Below are positions 35,552 to 43,475 of a stretch of 64,000 nt of DNA, piece by piece. The notes below the pieces were generated by a model. The model worked only from the letters and a program-made list of their open reading frames with translations, ran no database searches and was not told where the DNA came from. This DNA comes from Mariniphaga sp041687255 (lineage in GTDB: Bacteria; Bacteroidota; Bacteroidia; Bacteroidales; Prolixibacteraceae): positions 62,001-126,000 of the forward strand of contig JAWLCL010000010.1 in the NCBI GenBank assembly GCA_041687255.1. The letters run 5' to 3'. Every line of letters begins with the position of its first letter. Positions within the stretch are counted from its first letter, which is position 1. The position numbers and the translations under genes are program-made.

Positions 35552-35628
35552 CTTTTTTATCCAAAAATAAGGATATTTAAGAATAAAAAAAAGTTAGTTC
35601 TTTTGCTGGTTGAATGGAATCTTCTGAA

Positions 35629-35697
35629 GACACTGGACACTGGACACTGGACACTGGACACTGGACACTGGTTGACTAATGACCAATGACTAATGAC
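35629..35697. repeat. Head-to-head heptamer array 2 (GGACACT | AATGACY)
   Basis: Six GACACTG-register units, then GGTTGACTAATGACC, then AATGACT units in the opposite sense. It has the same two unit types and the same inversion as the array at 33192-33429. The array interrupts the toxin reading frame of the neighbouring module. Confidence 0.85.
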
Positions 35698-35842
35698 TTT
35701 GAACCCGATACTGCTTTTCATTTTACGGAACTGATGATGAATCCGAAATTTCATTTATTATCAGGTAAAGCTTTTGGCGTATTTTGGGATCTTTACATTT
35801 TGCTACCTGTTTGCCAAACTTCCTGGTAAATTCAACCTGCAT
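35698..35842 (-). pseudogene. RelE-like toxin gene truncated by the heptamer array
   Basis: From the ATG at 35842 the minus strand reads MQVEFTRKFGKQVAKCKDPK, then IRQKLYLIINEISDSSSVP and a stop, the usual first helices of RelE/ParE-type toxins. One frame over, the sequence continues FRKMKSSIGFK before running into the AATGACT array. The RelE C-terminal half with the catalytic residues is missing. The start overlaps the antitoxin stop (TAATG). Confidence 0.6.
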
Positions 35843-36054
35843 TATTCTTTCTTTTTAAGATCGGAAAGAAATTTGCTTTTTTCTTCTTCTGCCATTAAAC
35901 CGGACTCCAGTCCTTCCTTTATGGAATAATAAATACCTATTTCTTCAGCATCTTCACTGGATAATATTTTTGCAGAAAAATTGAGTTTTTTTGCCAATTC
36001 CAGCAGCAGCTTTGCATTTGCCTTGGAATCACCCGTCAATAATATTGTTTCCAT
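35842..36054 (-). CDS. Antitoxin of a broken RelE-like module
   Basis: This 70-residue protein (METILLTGDSKANAKLLLELAKKLNFSAKILSSEDAEE ...) is of the small antitoxin type often found before RelE/ParE toxins in Bacteroidota. It has a strand-helix N-terminus and an acidic, helical C-terminus. Its stop codon shares a base with the start of the toxin remnant. The intact antitoxin without a toxin suggests the module is decaying. Confidence 0.7.
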   Translation of the reverse strand: METILLTGDSKANAKLLLELAKKLNFSAKILSSEDAEEIGIYYSIKEGLESGLMAEEEKSKFLSDLKKKE

Positions 36055-36460
36055 TTTTCTTATTTTCTGTAGTACAACTTTACGAATTTATGCAAATTTC
36101 ACGGTATCTGGAAAAACAAATCATATCAAATGGAATCTTTTCTGCTTTGGTGTCCTTCAAGTTCCCTTTTGAATGGAGTGGCCTGCGGATTGGTTGTGAG
36201 ATCTGGAGATGGATTGAAATTGATGGACAATTTATGTCGGCGACATCGACTTCCTGCTGCGTTTCCGGAAGGCAGAAGCCTATCACTCCGAGCCACAGGT
36301 TGGCTATATTGGCGGAAATGAACATGTAAGCTGAGCAATTCACCTGCTGATTGCCCGCCGGCGGATCAACCGGGGAAACAGGATGTGTTAACCGGGCAGG
36401 TGACAGGAATGGCCGGGGAAAAGCTCCCTAACCCAAAAACATCAATCACCAAAAGGTCTT
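36055..36460. other. Intergenic, no gene supported
   Basis: No gene is supported. A partial R2-type motif (GAGCAATTCACCTGCTGA) lies at 36334-36351. Overlapping frames on both strands show no family features. Confidence 0.5.
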
Positions 36461-36461
36461 C

Positions 36462-36604
36462 GCTCTTTGCTCTTCGCTCTTTGCTCTTTGCTCTATGCTC
36501 TTTGCCCTGTGCTCTGTGCTCTTTGCCCTCTGCCCTCTGCCCTTTGCCCTTTGCCCTCTGCCCTCTGCCCTCTGCTCTCTGCTCTCTGCCCTCTGCTCTC
36601 TGCC
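36462..36604. repeat. Heptamer array (GCTCTTT/GCCCTCT) abutting a gene end
   Basis: About 20 units of 7 bp, grading from GCTCTTT through GCCCTGT and GCCCTCT to GCTCTCT. It runs right up to the stop codon of the DUF6266 gene (36605-36607). Confidence 0.9.
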
Positions 36605-37219
36605 CTATCCCACATACCTGCTGTCGCTCCATTGAGTCATGGTGTCGTTGCAAAAGGAAATCCACACATCGGGAAGCTCCGGTTTGGGTTTTGCATTTAT
36701 CCACAGGTACTGCCCTGCAGAGCGCCGGGTTTCGGTGAGCCGGTAATCCACTTTGCCGGTGGCAGGCAGTGCGAAAACCATCAGCACATCATTCGGCGAC
36801 GCGTCAGCATATTCCGGGCCATTTTCCCAATGCACCATAAACCCCTCGGGACGGGCCTCCAGCCAAACATTCGATGGCAGTGGCAGCGGCCCGCGACTCA
36901 AGAGCACCTTGCCCTTGTCGACGTAAATATCGGGGTACTCACCTGCAAGGGCAGTTTTAAGGTTGTACGACTGGGCCACATTCAGGGCAGTACGCCTTAC
37001 GGCCTGGTCTGCAAATGTAATCCGGAGGGGCTTGTTAAAGCGGCACAGGAATTCGTTCATCACTGCAAATCGCTTCCTGGCCGTGAGCTTCCCCGGAGTT
37101 ATTGTGTTTTTATGGTTTTTAGGCTTCGTACGGACAATGTACATGCCGTTCATCTCGTATAGGATCAGGTTGCCCAGCCTTCCTTTTCCGCCGCTGAAAA
37201 TGTTGTCGATTTTTGCCAT
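36605..37219 (-). CDS. DUF6266 family protein
   Basis: From the ATG at 37219 the protein is 204 residues; the 18 codons upstream are not conserved-looking. The N-terminus MAKIDNIFSGGKGRLGNLILYEMNGMYIVRTKP is the hallmark of DUF6266, a Bacteroidota-specific family of unknown role. A mid block SYNLKTALAGEYPDIYVDKGKVLLSRG and a C-terminal VWISFCNDTMTQWSDSRYVG follow. There is no signal peptide. The upstream region has tandem AACCCCGTTGA repeats and the stop codon abuts a heptamer array. Confidence 0.85.
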   Translation of the reverse strand: MAKIDNIFSGGKGRLGNLILYEMNGMYIVRTKPKNHKNTITPGKLTARKRFAVMNEFLCRFNKPLRITFADQAVRRTALNVAQSYNLKTALAGEYPDIYVDKGKVLLSRGPLPLPSNVWLEARPEGFMVHWENGPEYADASPNDVLMVFALPATGKVDYRLTETRRSAGQYLWINAKPKPELPDVWISFCNDTMTQWSDSRYVG

Positions 37220-37319
37220 AGTTAATGATTTTAAGTTCATTAAGGTTGCATGCCTAAATGTACATAATTTCAATAAGAACTCCTTTGTTTTAACCCGTTT
37301 TTTTTAAGGTTCAAACCAC

Positions 37320-37402
37320 CTTTCAACCCGGTTGCAACAGCCCCGGGGGTTTAAATCCCGTTGGAACCCCGTTGAAACCCCGTTGAAACCCGGTTGAAAT
37401 AT
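37320..37402. repeat. Tandem 11-bp repeat upstream of the DUF6266 gene
   Basis: Three to four copies of an AACCCCGTTGA-like unit in direct tandem (AACCCCGTTGA, AACCCCGTTGA, AACCCGGTTGA), preceded by degenerate copies. It lies about 100 bp upstream of the gene start and may affect its promoter. Confidence 0.55.
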
Positions 37403-37516
37403 AAACTGCGACAACAGTATGCCGGTTTGTTTTTAATTGGACATTAGTCAGATAAAAATTTGTAGTAATTTACATTTTTGCTGTGACATCCCGCAACAGC
37501 AGCCAGGGATCGTTAA

Positions 37517-37536
37517 CCCCAGCTTTTAAGCTGGGG
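37517..37536. repeat. Perfect 20-bp palindrome
   Basis: CCCCAGCTTTTAAGCTGGGG, a perfect palindrome in a gene-poor stretch. No T-run follows; role unknown. Confidence 0.5.
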
Positions 37537-37630
37537 ATCAGTAACAGCACAATCCTCTTCCGCTCCGTGAATCGGGAACCGGATCCGGATTCACCTGCCC
37601 AATAAAACTGGTCTATAAAAATTTTTAGCG

Positions 37631-37880
37631 ATGAAATATTACGAACATTTTGTATCGTTGTTTGCAGGATAGCGGCTTTCAACGGTGGAGCCCTGCCTGA
37701 ATGGCGAAATGCATGAAGTACTGATACTGACACTATTTACATCAGCCTGAAGAAGCCGGAGGGCGACTCCGCGCCGGCCGCCGGTGTGCTTATAAACATT
37801 GAGGAGTGCAGGGTCTGGGTTTGGTGCTGATGAATCATTCCCGTCCGTTAGGGTACGATGAGCAGGGTCATTGTACCGGG
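37631..37880 (+). pseudogene. Decayed paralog of the gene at 29888-30391
   Basis: It starts ATGAAATATTACGAACATTTT (MKYYEHF), then has an in-frame TAG (FAG-stop-RLSTVEPCL), a frameshift and internal deletions, but still matches EPCL-GE, EVL-LT, KK-EGD and VLIN-E of the intact gene. Beyond about 37880 it ends in GCACCGGCAGATGTG, which resembles the Nudix gene tail at 41370, so the locus may be a mosaic. Confidence 0.75.
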
Positions 37881-37906
37881 CACCGGCAGATGTGCCGGTG
37901 GTTAAT

Positions 37907-37936
37907 TCAGCTGCTGACTGGAGTTCAGCTGCTGAA
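37907..37936. repeat. TTCAGCTGCTGA element, copy 2
   Basis: TTCAGCTGCTGA, 6-bp spacer, TTCAGCTGCTGAA, like 31984. An R2 palindrome follows 20 bp later, as near 29658. Confidence 0.55.
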
Positions 37937-37955
37937 TAAAAAGAACATTCTCTTA

Positions 37956-37986
37956 CTGAGCAGGTGAACTCAAGTCACCAGCTCAG
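37956..37986. repeat. Palindromic repeat family R2, copy 4
   Basis: Identical to 29658-29688: CTGAGCAGGTGA, ACTCAAG loop, TCACCAGCTCAG. Confidence 0.7.
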
Positions 37987-38040
37987 CTCCGCCCTGTTCA
38001 GCGGCAGGAGTTTTAGGGGGGAGGGCCTGTTACTGAGGTC

Positions 38041-38104
38041 GGTTTTGAAAATAAGGGTTAAGAAAAATAAGTTTGAGACCTGCTTCAAGTAGGCCAGATA
38101 AGGA
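38041..38104. repeat. Dispersed repeat R6, copy 2
   Basis: Matches 33874-33938 (GGTTTTGAAAATAAGG ... GGCCAGATAAGGA), here followed by a GATTCCATCC half-site of the R1 type. Confidence 0.6.
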
Positions 38105-38154
38105 TTCCATCCATGTTTGCAGCAACAAATACGGGTGTAATCCCCTGAACCCCT

Positions 38155-38252
38155 GCTCTGTGCTCTGTGCCCTGTGCCCTTTGCTCTGTGCCCTTTTCCC
38201 TTTGCTCTGTGCCCTTTGCCCTTTGCCCTTTGCCCTGTGCCCTTTGCCCTTT
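38155..38252. repeat. Heptamer array (GCTCTGT/GCCCTTT)
   Basis: About 14 units of 7 bp ending 99 bp before the histidine kinase start. One unit carries an extra T (CCCTTTTCCC), otherwise the register holds. Confidence 0.85.
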
Positions 38253-38350
38253 AACCAAAGTCACCAGCTCAAGGACTTGTTATTTGTTTTCATAGTGTTA
38301 ATTTTGGCATCCGGTAAACAACAGATTCAGCCGGATTGAAAATTTAAACC

Positions 38351-39718
38351 ATGCAACTTACTGCCATTCAGATTTTAACCCTTGTAAATGCCGGCATCAG
38401 TTTAATTATGGGACTTTATATGTTGCTGTTGCGCCAAACAGCAACCGGAAACGGAACAGGGTTCTGGGCATCGGGGAGCCTTGTAATCGGGGTGGGCCTG
38501 TTGCTCCGCTTAATTCCCCCGCCCGACGGATATTTGTCGACGACTGCACCGGGTATGCTGATATCGGTGGGTTTGTACTTATACCTTGCCGGAATCTGGA
38601 AATTTAAACAGCGCAAACTGAATTACCGCATAATTATTGGCTTTCCGCTTGCCGATCTTATACAGTCGCTTGTATTCTTTTTTGTGTTTCATTCCTTTCG
38701 TACACTGATGGTTATACATATTTTATTTCTTTCGGTCTACTGCGTTTTTGCGATAGCCGAAATGTTCAGATTACCACCGGGGCGAAGTTATCTGAAAACC
38801 ATTTTCCGTATTAATGCCTTTTCGTTTTTTATTTTCTTTTTGTTGCTGATGGTTAACCTGGCAGCAGTTTTAACAGATGAGACGTTTAATCCAAACCATG
38901 TGAATGATTCTGGAATTGTGTTGCATATTATTTCGGGATTTGTGATGATTGCCCTCACCTTCGGCTTTTTATCTGCTGTGAATATGCAACTCTCCAACGA
39001 TTTGCGCAACCAGTTGAAATCGAGAAACCGGTTTTTTTCAATCATTGCGCACGATTTAAGGGGGCCGGTCGGAAACATAATGAACTTTCTGGATTTGCTG
39101 GAAAACGAACCTGAACTTACTGAGCGTGAAAGAAAGGATTTTATGAAAACAATTCACACCCTGAGTCAGTCAACCTATCACCTGTTGCTGAACCTGCTTG
39201 AGTGGGGGTCGAAGTCGAAGAACCTCAGCAACCATGAAGCGGAGGTTTTAAACCTTAACCAAATGGTTTCAGAGAATCTCAGTTTATTTAAAAGTGCAGC
39301 AGTCCTGAAATCAATTGATGTGGAATTTAACCAGGGGCACGGCATTTCGTTGCCTGGAAATAAGAACATGCTGAAAACCGTTATCCGGAACCTGGTTTCC
39401 AATGCCGTAAAATTTACACCTGAAAACGGGCGCATCACAATCAGCACAAATAAAACAAACGATAAAATAAGGTTGCTGATTACCGACACCGGAAGGGGAA
39501 TGGACCAAAAAACGCTGCAGTTGCTCCATCGCTTCAGGGAAGGACATACAACACCGGGAACCAATGGTGAAGCAGGGTCAGGTTTGGGGCTTGTTTTGTG
39601 CAACGAATTTGTTGACTTTCACAACGGAACGCTTCGCTTCGAAAGCGAACCTGGCAGAGGCACCACTGCTCTGCTGGAATTCCCGCGCAACCCGAATGGC
39701 AGTGCTGCCCGGCGCTGA
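38351..39718 (+). CDS. Membrane histidine kinase (HisKA/HATPase)
   Basis: This 455-residue sensor kinase has six to seven N-terminal membrane helices (LVNAGISLIMGLYMLLL to HIISGFVMIALTFGFL, residues about 8-205). The HisKA domain has FFSIIAHDLRGPVGNIMNFLD near 230 (phospho-acceptor His). The HATPase domain has TVIRNLVSNAVKFTPENG near 342, ITDTGRGMD near 375 and GSGLGLVLCNEFVDFHNG near 407. No regulator gene is adjacent, so it is an orphan kinase. The multi-helix input resembles 7TM-type sensors; the ligand is unknown. A heptamer array lies directly upstream. Confidence 0.88.
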   Translation: MQLTAIQILTLVNAGISLIMGLYMLLLRQTATGNGTGFWASGSLVIGVGLLLRLIPPPDGYLSTTAPGMLISVGLYLYLAGIWKFKQRKLNYRIIIGFPLADLIQSLVFFFVFHSFRTLMVIHILFLSVYCVFAIAEMFRLPPGRSYLKTIFRINAFSFFIFFLLLMVNLAAVLTDETFNPNHVNDSGIVLHIISGFVMIALTFGFLSAVNMQLSNDLRNQLKSRNRFFSIIAHDLRGPVGNIMNFLDLLENEPELTERERKDFMKTIHTLSQSTYHLLLNLLEWGSKSKNLSNHEAEVLNLNQMVSENLSLFKSAAVLKSIDVEFNQGHGISLPGNKNMLKTVIRNLVSNAVKFTPENGRITISTNKTNDKIRLLITDTGRGMDQKTLQLLHRFREGHTTPGTNGEAGSGLGLVLCNEFVDFHNGTLRFESEPGRGTTALLEFPRNPNGSAARR

Positions 39719-39956
39719 CTGCTATCCGGTAAACTGCCTTCTGCACGGATGGCTGTTCCGGCTACCGGCTTTTCCTCCCATACCAACGACGCTGCCTGTA
39801 CCCTGAGGTTGCTCAGGTTTGCCTTTCCACAATTTGAGAAATGCAGCTTTTGATGTCCATTATACAATTGTTTTTCAAATGTACATAGTAGCATGTTGTA
39901 AACGGTTTTCATTTGTTGTCTTATCCTGCTGCAGGCAAATTGGCGGTTCCCAGAAT

Positions 39957-40056
39957 GCTCTTTGCCCTCTGCCCTTTGCCCTCTGCCCTTTGCCCTCTGC
40001 CCTTTGCCCTCTGCCCTTTGCCCTCTGCCCTTTGCCCTTTGCCCTCTGCCCTCTGC
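39957..40056. repeat. Heptamer array (GCCCTCT/GCCCTTT)
   Basis: About 14 units alternating GCCCTCT and GCCCTTT in exact register, ending 30 bp before the Nudix gene start. It lies where the promoter or leader of that gene is expected. Confidence 0.9.
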
Positions 40057-40086
40057 TTTTTTTTATTTTTGTGGTAAATTGAAAAC

Positions 40087-40479
40087 ATGACAGACGTAAC
40101 CTGTGCCATTATACTTAAAGACGGTCTGGTGCTGACTGCACAGCGCAGTGAATCGATGCCCCTTCCCCTGAAGTGGGAGTTTCCCGGGGGCAAGATTGAA
40201 AAGGGGGAAACCGCCGAAAGCTGTCTGCTGCGCGAGCTGAAGGAAGAGCTGAACATTGGGGTGGAAATCGTTCAAAAACTTAACCCCGCTGAATACCGCT
40301 ACGATTTTGCTGCAATCCGGCTTATTCCCTTCATTGTAAACTACGTATCCGGAGACCTAAAACTTTCGGAACATAAAGCTTTCAGGTGGTTAAAAAGGGA
40401 AGAACTGAGGGTTTTAGACTGGGCGGAAGCAGATGTGGCCGTGGTGGAGGATTATCTGAAACTGAACGGTGAGCTGTGA
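40087..40479 (+). CDS. Nudix hydrolase, MutT-like
   Basis: This 130-residue protein has a complete Nudix box, GGKIEKGETAESCLLRELKEEL (residues about 37-58), the G-x5-E-x7-RE-x2-EE pattern. The N-terminal VTCAIILKDGLVLTAQRSE and WEFPGGK are as in MutT-type 8-oxo-dGTP diphosphatases, which clean oxidised nucleotides. FRWLKREELRVLDWAEADV matches the usual MutT end. A truncated, frameshifted copy is at 41105-41421. The gene is cytoplasmic and apparently monocistronic. Confidence 0.88.
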   Translation: MTDVTCAIILKDGLVLTAQRSESMPLPLKWEFPGGKIEKGETAESCLLRELKEELNIGVEIVQKLNPAEYRYDFAAIRLIPFIVNYVSGDLKLSEHKAFRWLKREELRVLDWAEADVAVVEDYLKLNGEL

Positions 40480-40645
40480 TGCAGGAAGGTTACCCGTGCT
40501 GATGGCCTTGCCTGTGGATAGATAATAATCTCGTCCATTTACTTCTTTGGATGATTACATCTGCTATTTTTCGGTTTTTCATTGTTTATCTGATTCCATA
40601 ATTTACGCCAAATTTAGGCATCATTATCCATGCTTTCAGATCATT

Positions 40646-40717
40646 TTAAGCCCTTGTATTTTTTCTGAATGCCTGTATGAAAACACAACTATCAACAATT
40701 ATGAGATTTTTGGCCAT
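40646..40717 (-). pseudogene. VapC toxin remnant
   Basis: The frame MAKNLIIVDSCVFIQAFRKNTRA ends in TAA after 23 residues. It is the first strand and helix of a PIN-domain toxin (I-D-x-C/S-V-FI-AFR). Nothing convincing of the rest survives downstream. It overlaps the upstream antitoxin-like gene by 19 bp, as in an intact module. Confidence 0.6.
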
Positions 40718-40941
40718 GCGTTTTTTCTAACTTCCTCTAATGATGGATAATCTATTAAATGTTCAAAATAATGAGCTATATTCTCATGCTTTTCAACGGG
40801 TTCAATTAAATTTATGCGTTTGTTTTTTTTCTTTTCCACAATTGAAATTGAATTTTTATCACTTTTTTCCAACTCCCTGGCAAGAAGTATAAGGGCTTTG
40901 TATGCGGGCTTATTATTTTTTATTGTAATTATTGTTTCCAC
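40699..40941 (-). CDS. Orphaned antitoxin-like protein
   Basis: This 80-residue protein starts at a GTG (METIITIKNNKPAYKALILLARELEKSDKNSISIVEKK ...). It resembles small Bacteroidota antitoxins with an N-terminal strand and Lys-rich helix. Its toxin partner at 40646 is reduced to 23 codons, so the gene is probably non-essential relic DNA, although the frame itself is intact. Confidence 0.6.
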   Translation of the reverse strand: METIITIKNNKPAYKALILLARELEKSDKNSISIVEKKKNKRINLIEPVEKHENIAHYFEHLIDYPSLEEVRKNAWPKIS

Positions 40942-41104
40942 GGTTGTTTATTTTACATTCAAATTTAATTATTTATTCTACAAAATCCAATCCGGTTTTG
41001 CTTAAACATGACCAGAGGGCTTAGCGGTGGGTGGAGGAAGGATGAGCTGATTACTGGTCATCCTTCCGATAGCAGGATTTGGCCTGGGCCGATTTTCAAT
41101 TAAG

Positions 41105-41421
41105 ATGCCCCTGCCCCTGAAGTGGGAGTTTCCCGGGGCAAGATTGAAACGGGGGAAACCGCCGAAAGCTGCCTGCTGCGCGAGCTGAAGGAAGAGCTGA
41201 ATATTGAGGTGGAGATTGTTAAAAAGCTTACCCCCAGTGAATACCATTACGATTTTGCTTCAATCCGGCTGATTCCTTTTGTTGTTAACTACGTTTCAGG
41301 GGAAATTTTTCTTTCGGAGCATAAGGCTTTCAGGTGGTTGGAAAGGGATGAGCTGACGGCGCTGGACTGGGCACCGGCAGATGTGGCGGTGGTGGAGGAG
41401 TTTTTGAGGTTCACCTGCTGA
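41105..41421 (+). pseudogene. Truncated, frameshifted copy of the Nudix gene
   Basis: From MPLPLKWEFPG onward this matches 40150-40479 closely. The first 22 codons are missing, and one G is lost in the GGGGG run before the Nudix box (CCCGGGGCAAG against CCCGGGGGCAAG), which breaks the frame. The 3' end is preserved (DVAVVEEFL). It lies immediately left of the restriction-modification island. Confidence 0.85.
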
Positions 41422-41513
41422 CCTTCATCTGCTGAATTTCACCTGCTGACTGGAGCTCAGCTGGTGAATGAATGAGAATTTAACAGAGATAAGATCGTTT
41501 GGGATGCTTTTTG

Positions 41514-41521
41514 TAGATTTG
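41514..41521 (+). promoter_or_regulatory. Possible Bacteroidota -7 element upstream of vsr
   Basis: TAGATTTG fits the TAnnTTTG consensus 32 bp before the vsr ATG. A TTTG lies upstream at 41498 but its spacing is shorter than usual, so this is tentative. Confidence 0.35.
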
Positions 41522-41553
41522 ACCTGAGAACGTGAATTAAAAATTCCTTCCGT

Positions 41554-41976
41554 ATGGCTGATGTACACGATAAGCAAACCCGCAGTTACAACATGAGCCG
41601 CATAAAGGGCAAAAATACTAAGCCCGAAATGCTGGTACGGCAGTTTCTTCATGCCAATGGGTTCCGGTACCGGCTTCACGTAAAAAATCTTCCAGGCAAT
41701 CCCGATATTGTTTTGTCCAAATATAAAACTGTCATTTTTATTAACGGCTGCTTTTGGCACGGACACGAAGGATGTAAATATTTTGTACTGCCCAAAACGA
41801 GGACAAAATGGTGGCAGGAGAAGATTACCGGTACGAAAATACGAGATGCAAAGGCAGAAATTCAATTAAATAAAATGGGTTGGCATGTTATTAGGATTTG
41901 GGAGTGCGAATTGAAACCTAAAGCTGTTTCTGAATTGTATGAAAGCCTTACTTCAAAGGTTTCCAGAAGTCATTAA
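41554..41976 (+). CDS. vsr: Very short patch repair endonuclease (Vsr)
   Basis: This 140-residue enzyme nicks next to T in T:G mismatches produced by deamination of 5-methylcytosine. Family motifs are SYNMSRIKGKNTKPEMLVRQ (10-29), GFRYRLHVKNLPGNPDIVL with the catalytic Asp near 50, VIFINGCFWHGHEGC (about 60-74, zinc and active-site residues) and the terminal GWHVIRIWECELK. It is the first gene of the EcoRII-like island and fits a companion methyltransferase that makes 5-methylcytosine. It ends 37 bp before the controller operator. Confidence 0.95.
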   Translation: MADVHDKQTRSYNMSRIKGKNTKPEMLVRQFLHANGFRYRLHVKNLPGNPDIVLSKYKTVIFINGCFWHGHEGCKYFVLPKTRTKWWQEKITGTKIRDAKAEIQLNKMGWHVIRIWECELKPKAVSELYESLTSKVSRSH

Positions 41977-42012
41977 TTTATTCAAAAAATAAGTTTTTAA
42001 CAATATTCGATT

Positions 42013-42043
42013 GTTACTCATAGTCCGTTGACTTATGAGTAAC
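42013..42043 (+). promoter_or_regulatory. C-box operator of the restriction-modification controller protein
   Basis: A near-perfect palindrome, GTTACTCATA at 42013 and TATGAGTAAC at 42034, encloses AGTC-CGTT-GACT. AGTC/GACT pairs flanking a CGTK core are the hallmark of C-boxes bound by type II controller proteins. The site ends 19 bp before the controller ATG, the expected place for autoregulation. Confidence 0.75.
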
Positions 42044-42062
42044 CCTCCTTTAGTTTTACCCT

Positions 42063-42281
42063 ATGGATTTACAGAATCAATTTGGCTTAAGAGTAAAAGA
42101 ATTACGCCAAAAAATGGGCTTAAGCCAGGAAGCGCTGGCATTTAAAGCCGGAATAGATCGCACTTATATGACTGGTGTAGAAAACGGGAAGAGAAATGTA
42201 TCTGCCAAAAACATGGAGAAGATTATTAAAGCATTGGAGCTACCTATACCTGAGTTTTTTAATTCTAATCTTTTTAACTAA
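42063..42281 (+). CDS. Restriction-modification controller (C) protein, XRE family
   Basis: This 72-residue helix-turn-helix protein (LRVKELRQKMGLSQEALAFKAGIDRTYMTGVENGKRNVSAKNMEKII) has the size and sequence pattern of C proteins, including the D-R-T-Y recognition region and the E-G-R-N turn. C proteins bind C-boxes as dimers, switch on their own promoter and delay nuclease expression until the host is methylated. The next gene, the methyltransferase, starts directly after its stop codon, and a C-box lies in front. Together these make the assignment strong. Confidence 0.9.
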   Translation: MDLQNQFGLRVKELRQKMGLSQEALAFKAGIDRTYMTGVENGKRNVSAKNMEKIIKALELPIPEFFNSNLFN

Positions 42282-43466
42282 ATGGCTAAATATACTGTTG
42301 TCAGGAAGAAATTAGGTATTGATAATGTGCAATATTTTAATGAGGAACATGCTTATTTTACTCATTATTTGCAAAGCCCTGAAATTTTTTCACTTTTAAA
42401 ATACACCAATGGATTGTTGGATTTTATTGATTCTGAAGAATTAAATAAAATTGAAGAATTTAATTATTACCTGCCATTAAAATGGGATGTTCCTTTTCCT
42501 CCTCCGGAGAATCCTCAATACACTTTTATTGATTTATTTGCCGGAATTGGAGGAATGAGAATTGCTCATCAGAATGCAGGGGGTAAATGTGTCTTTTCTT
42601 CCGAGTGGGATAAATTTGCCCGAAAAACTTATGAAGCAAATTTTGGAGAAGTCCCATTTGGAGATATCACTAAAATAAATGAAAAATTTATTCCTGATCA
42701 TGATGTTTTAGTGGCTGGTTTTCCATGTCAACCTTTCTCAATTGCTGGTGTAACAAAGAAAAATAGTCTTGGAAAAAAACACGGTTTTTTGGATGAAACC
42801 CAAGGGACCCTGTTTTTTGATATTGCGAGAATAATAAAGGAAAAAAGACCGAAGGCATTTATGCTTGAGAATGTTAAAAATCTTAAATCCCATGATAAAG
42901 GAAAAACCTTTAAAGTAATTGAAGAAACTTTAAAAAAGCTGAACTACAATTTATATATAAACATTCTAGATGGACGGCATTATGTTCCGCAACACCGGGA
43001 AAGAATTTTAATTGTAGGATTTGACAAAAAAGTGTATAAGGGAAAAGAAAATTTCATGTTTCCTGAAATGCCGGAATTGAAAATTACTTTTGGTGATATT
43101 CTTGAAAAAAATCCAGATCCAAAATATACTTTAACTAATAAGCTATGGAATTATCTGCAGGAATATGCACAAAAACATAAAGCGAAAGGAAATGGGTTTG
43201 GATTTGGAATGACTGATTTAAAGGGAATTAGTAGAACGATAAGTGCCAGATATTACAAAGACGGTGCTGAAGTTTTAGTGCCTCAAAATGGAAGTAATCC
43301 ACGAAGATTAACACCCAAAGAATGTGCAGCTCTGCAAGGATATAATAAAGGAAAGTTCATAATACCAGTTTCAGATAATCAAGCCTACAAACAGTTTGGC
43401 AACTCAGTGGTCGTGCCTTTGATGGAGGCTGTTGCTAAACAAATAACAAAATCATTAAACATTTAA
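42282..43466 (+). CDS. DNA (cytosine-5) methyltransferase, M.EcoRII/Dcm-like
   Basis: This 394-residue protein has all key motifs in order: I FIDLFAGIGGMR near 83, IV GFPCQPFS near 146-153 with the catalytic Cys near 149, VI MLENVKNL near 197, VIII QHRERILIVGF near 238, and IX/X RRLTPKECAALQGY and QFGNSVVVPL at the end. The target recognition region lies between VIII and IX. An 80-residue N-terminal extension fits the M.EcoRII/Dcm branch. With an EcoRII-type nuclease and Vsr beside it, the expected site is CCWGG; that specificity is an inference. It starts immediately after the controller gene stop. Confidence 0.95.
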   Translation: MAKYTVVRKKLGIDNVQYFNEEHAYFTHYLQSPEIFSLLKYTNGLLDFIDSEELNKIEEFNYYLPLKWDVPFPPPENPQYTFIDLFAGIGGMRIAHQNAGGKCVFSSEWDKFARKTYEANFGEVPFGDITKINEKFIPDHDVLVAGFPCQPFSIAGVTKKNSLGKKHGFLDETQGTLFFDIARIIKEKRPKAFMLENVKNLKSHDKGKTFKVIEETLKKLNYNLYINILDGRHYVPQHRERILIVGFDKKVYKGKENFMFPEMPELKITFGDILEKNPDPKYTLTNKLWNYLQEYAQKHKAKGNGFGFGMTDLKGISRTISARYYKDGAEVLVPQNGSNPRRLTPKECAALQGYNKGKFIIPVSDNQAYKQFGNSVVVPLMEAVAKQITKSLNI

Positions 43467-43475
43467 AATTGACTT

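Noticed and set aside
36467..37162. Long plus-strand frame over the heptamer array and the DUF6266 gene
   Set aside because: It is antisense to a recognised DUF6266 gene and its first part is the ALCPLPSALCPL repeat made by the 7-bp array.
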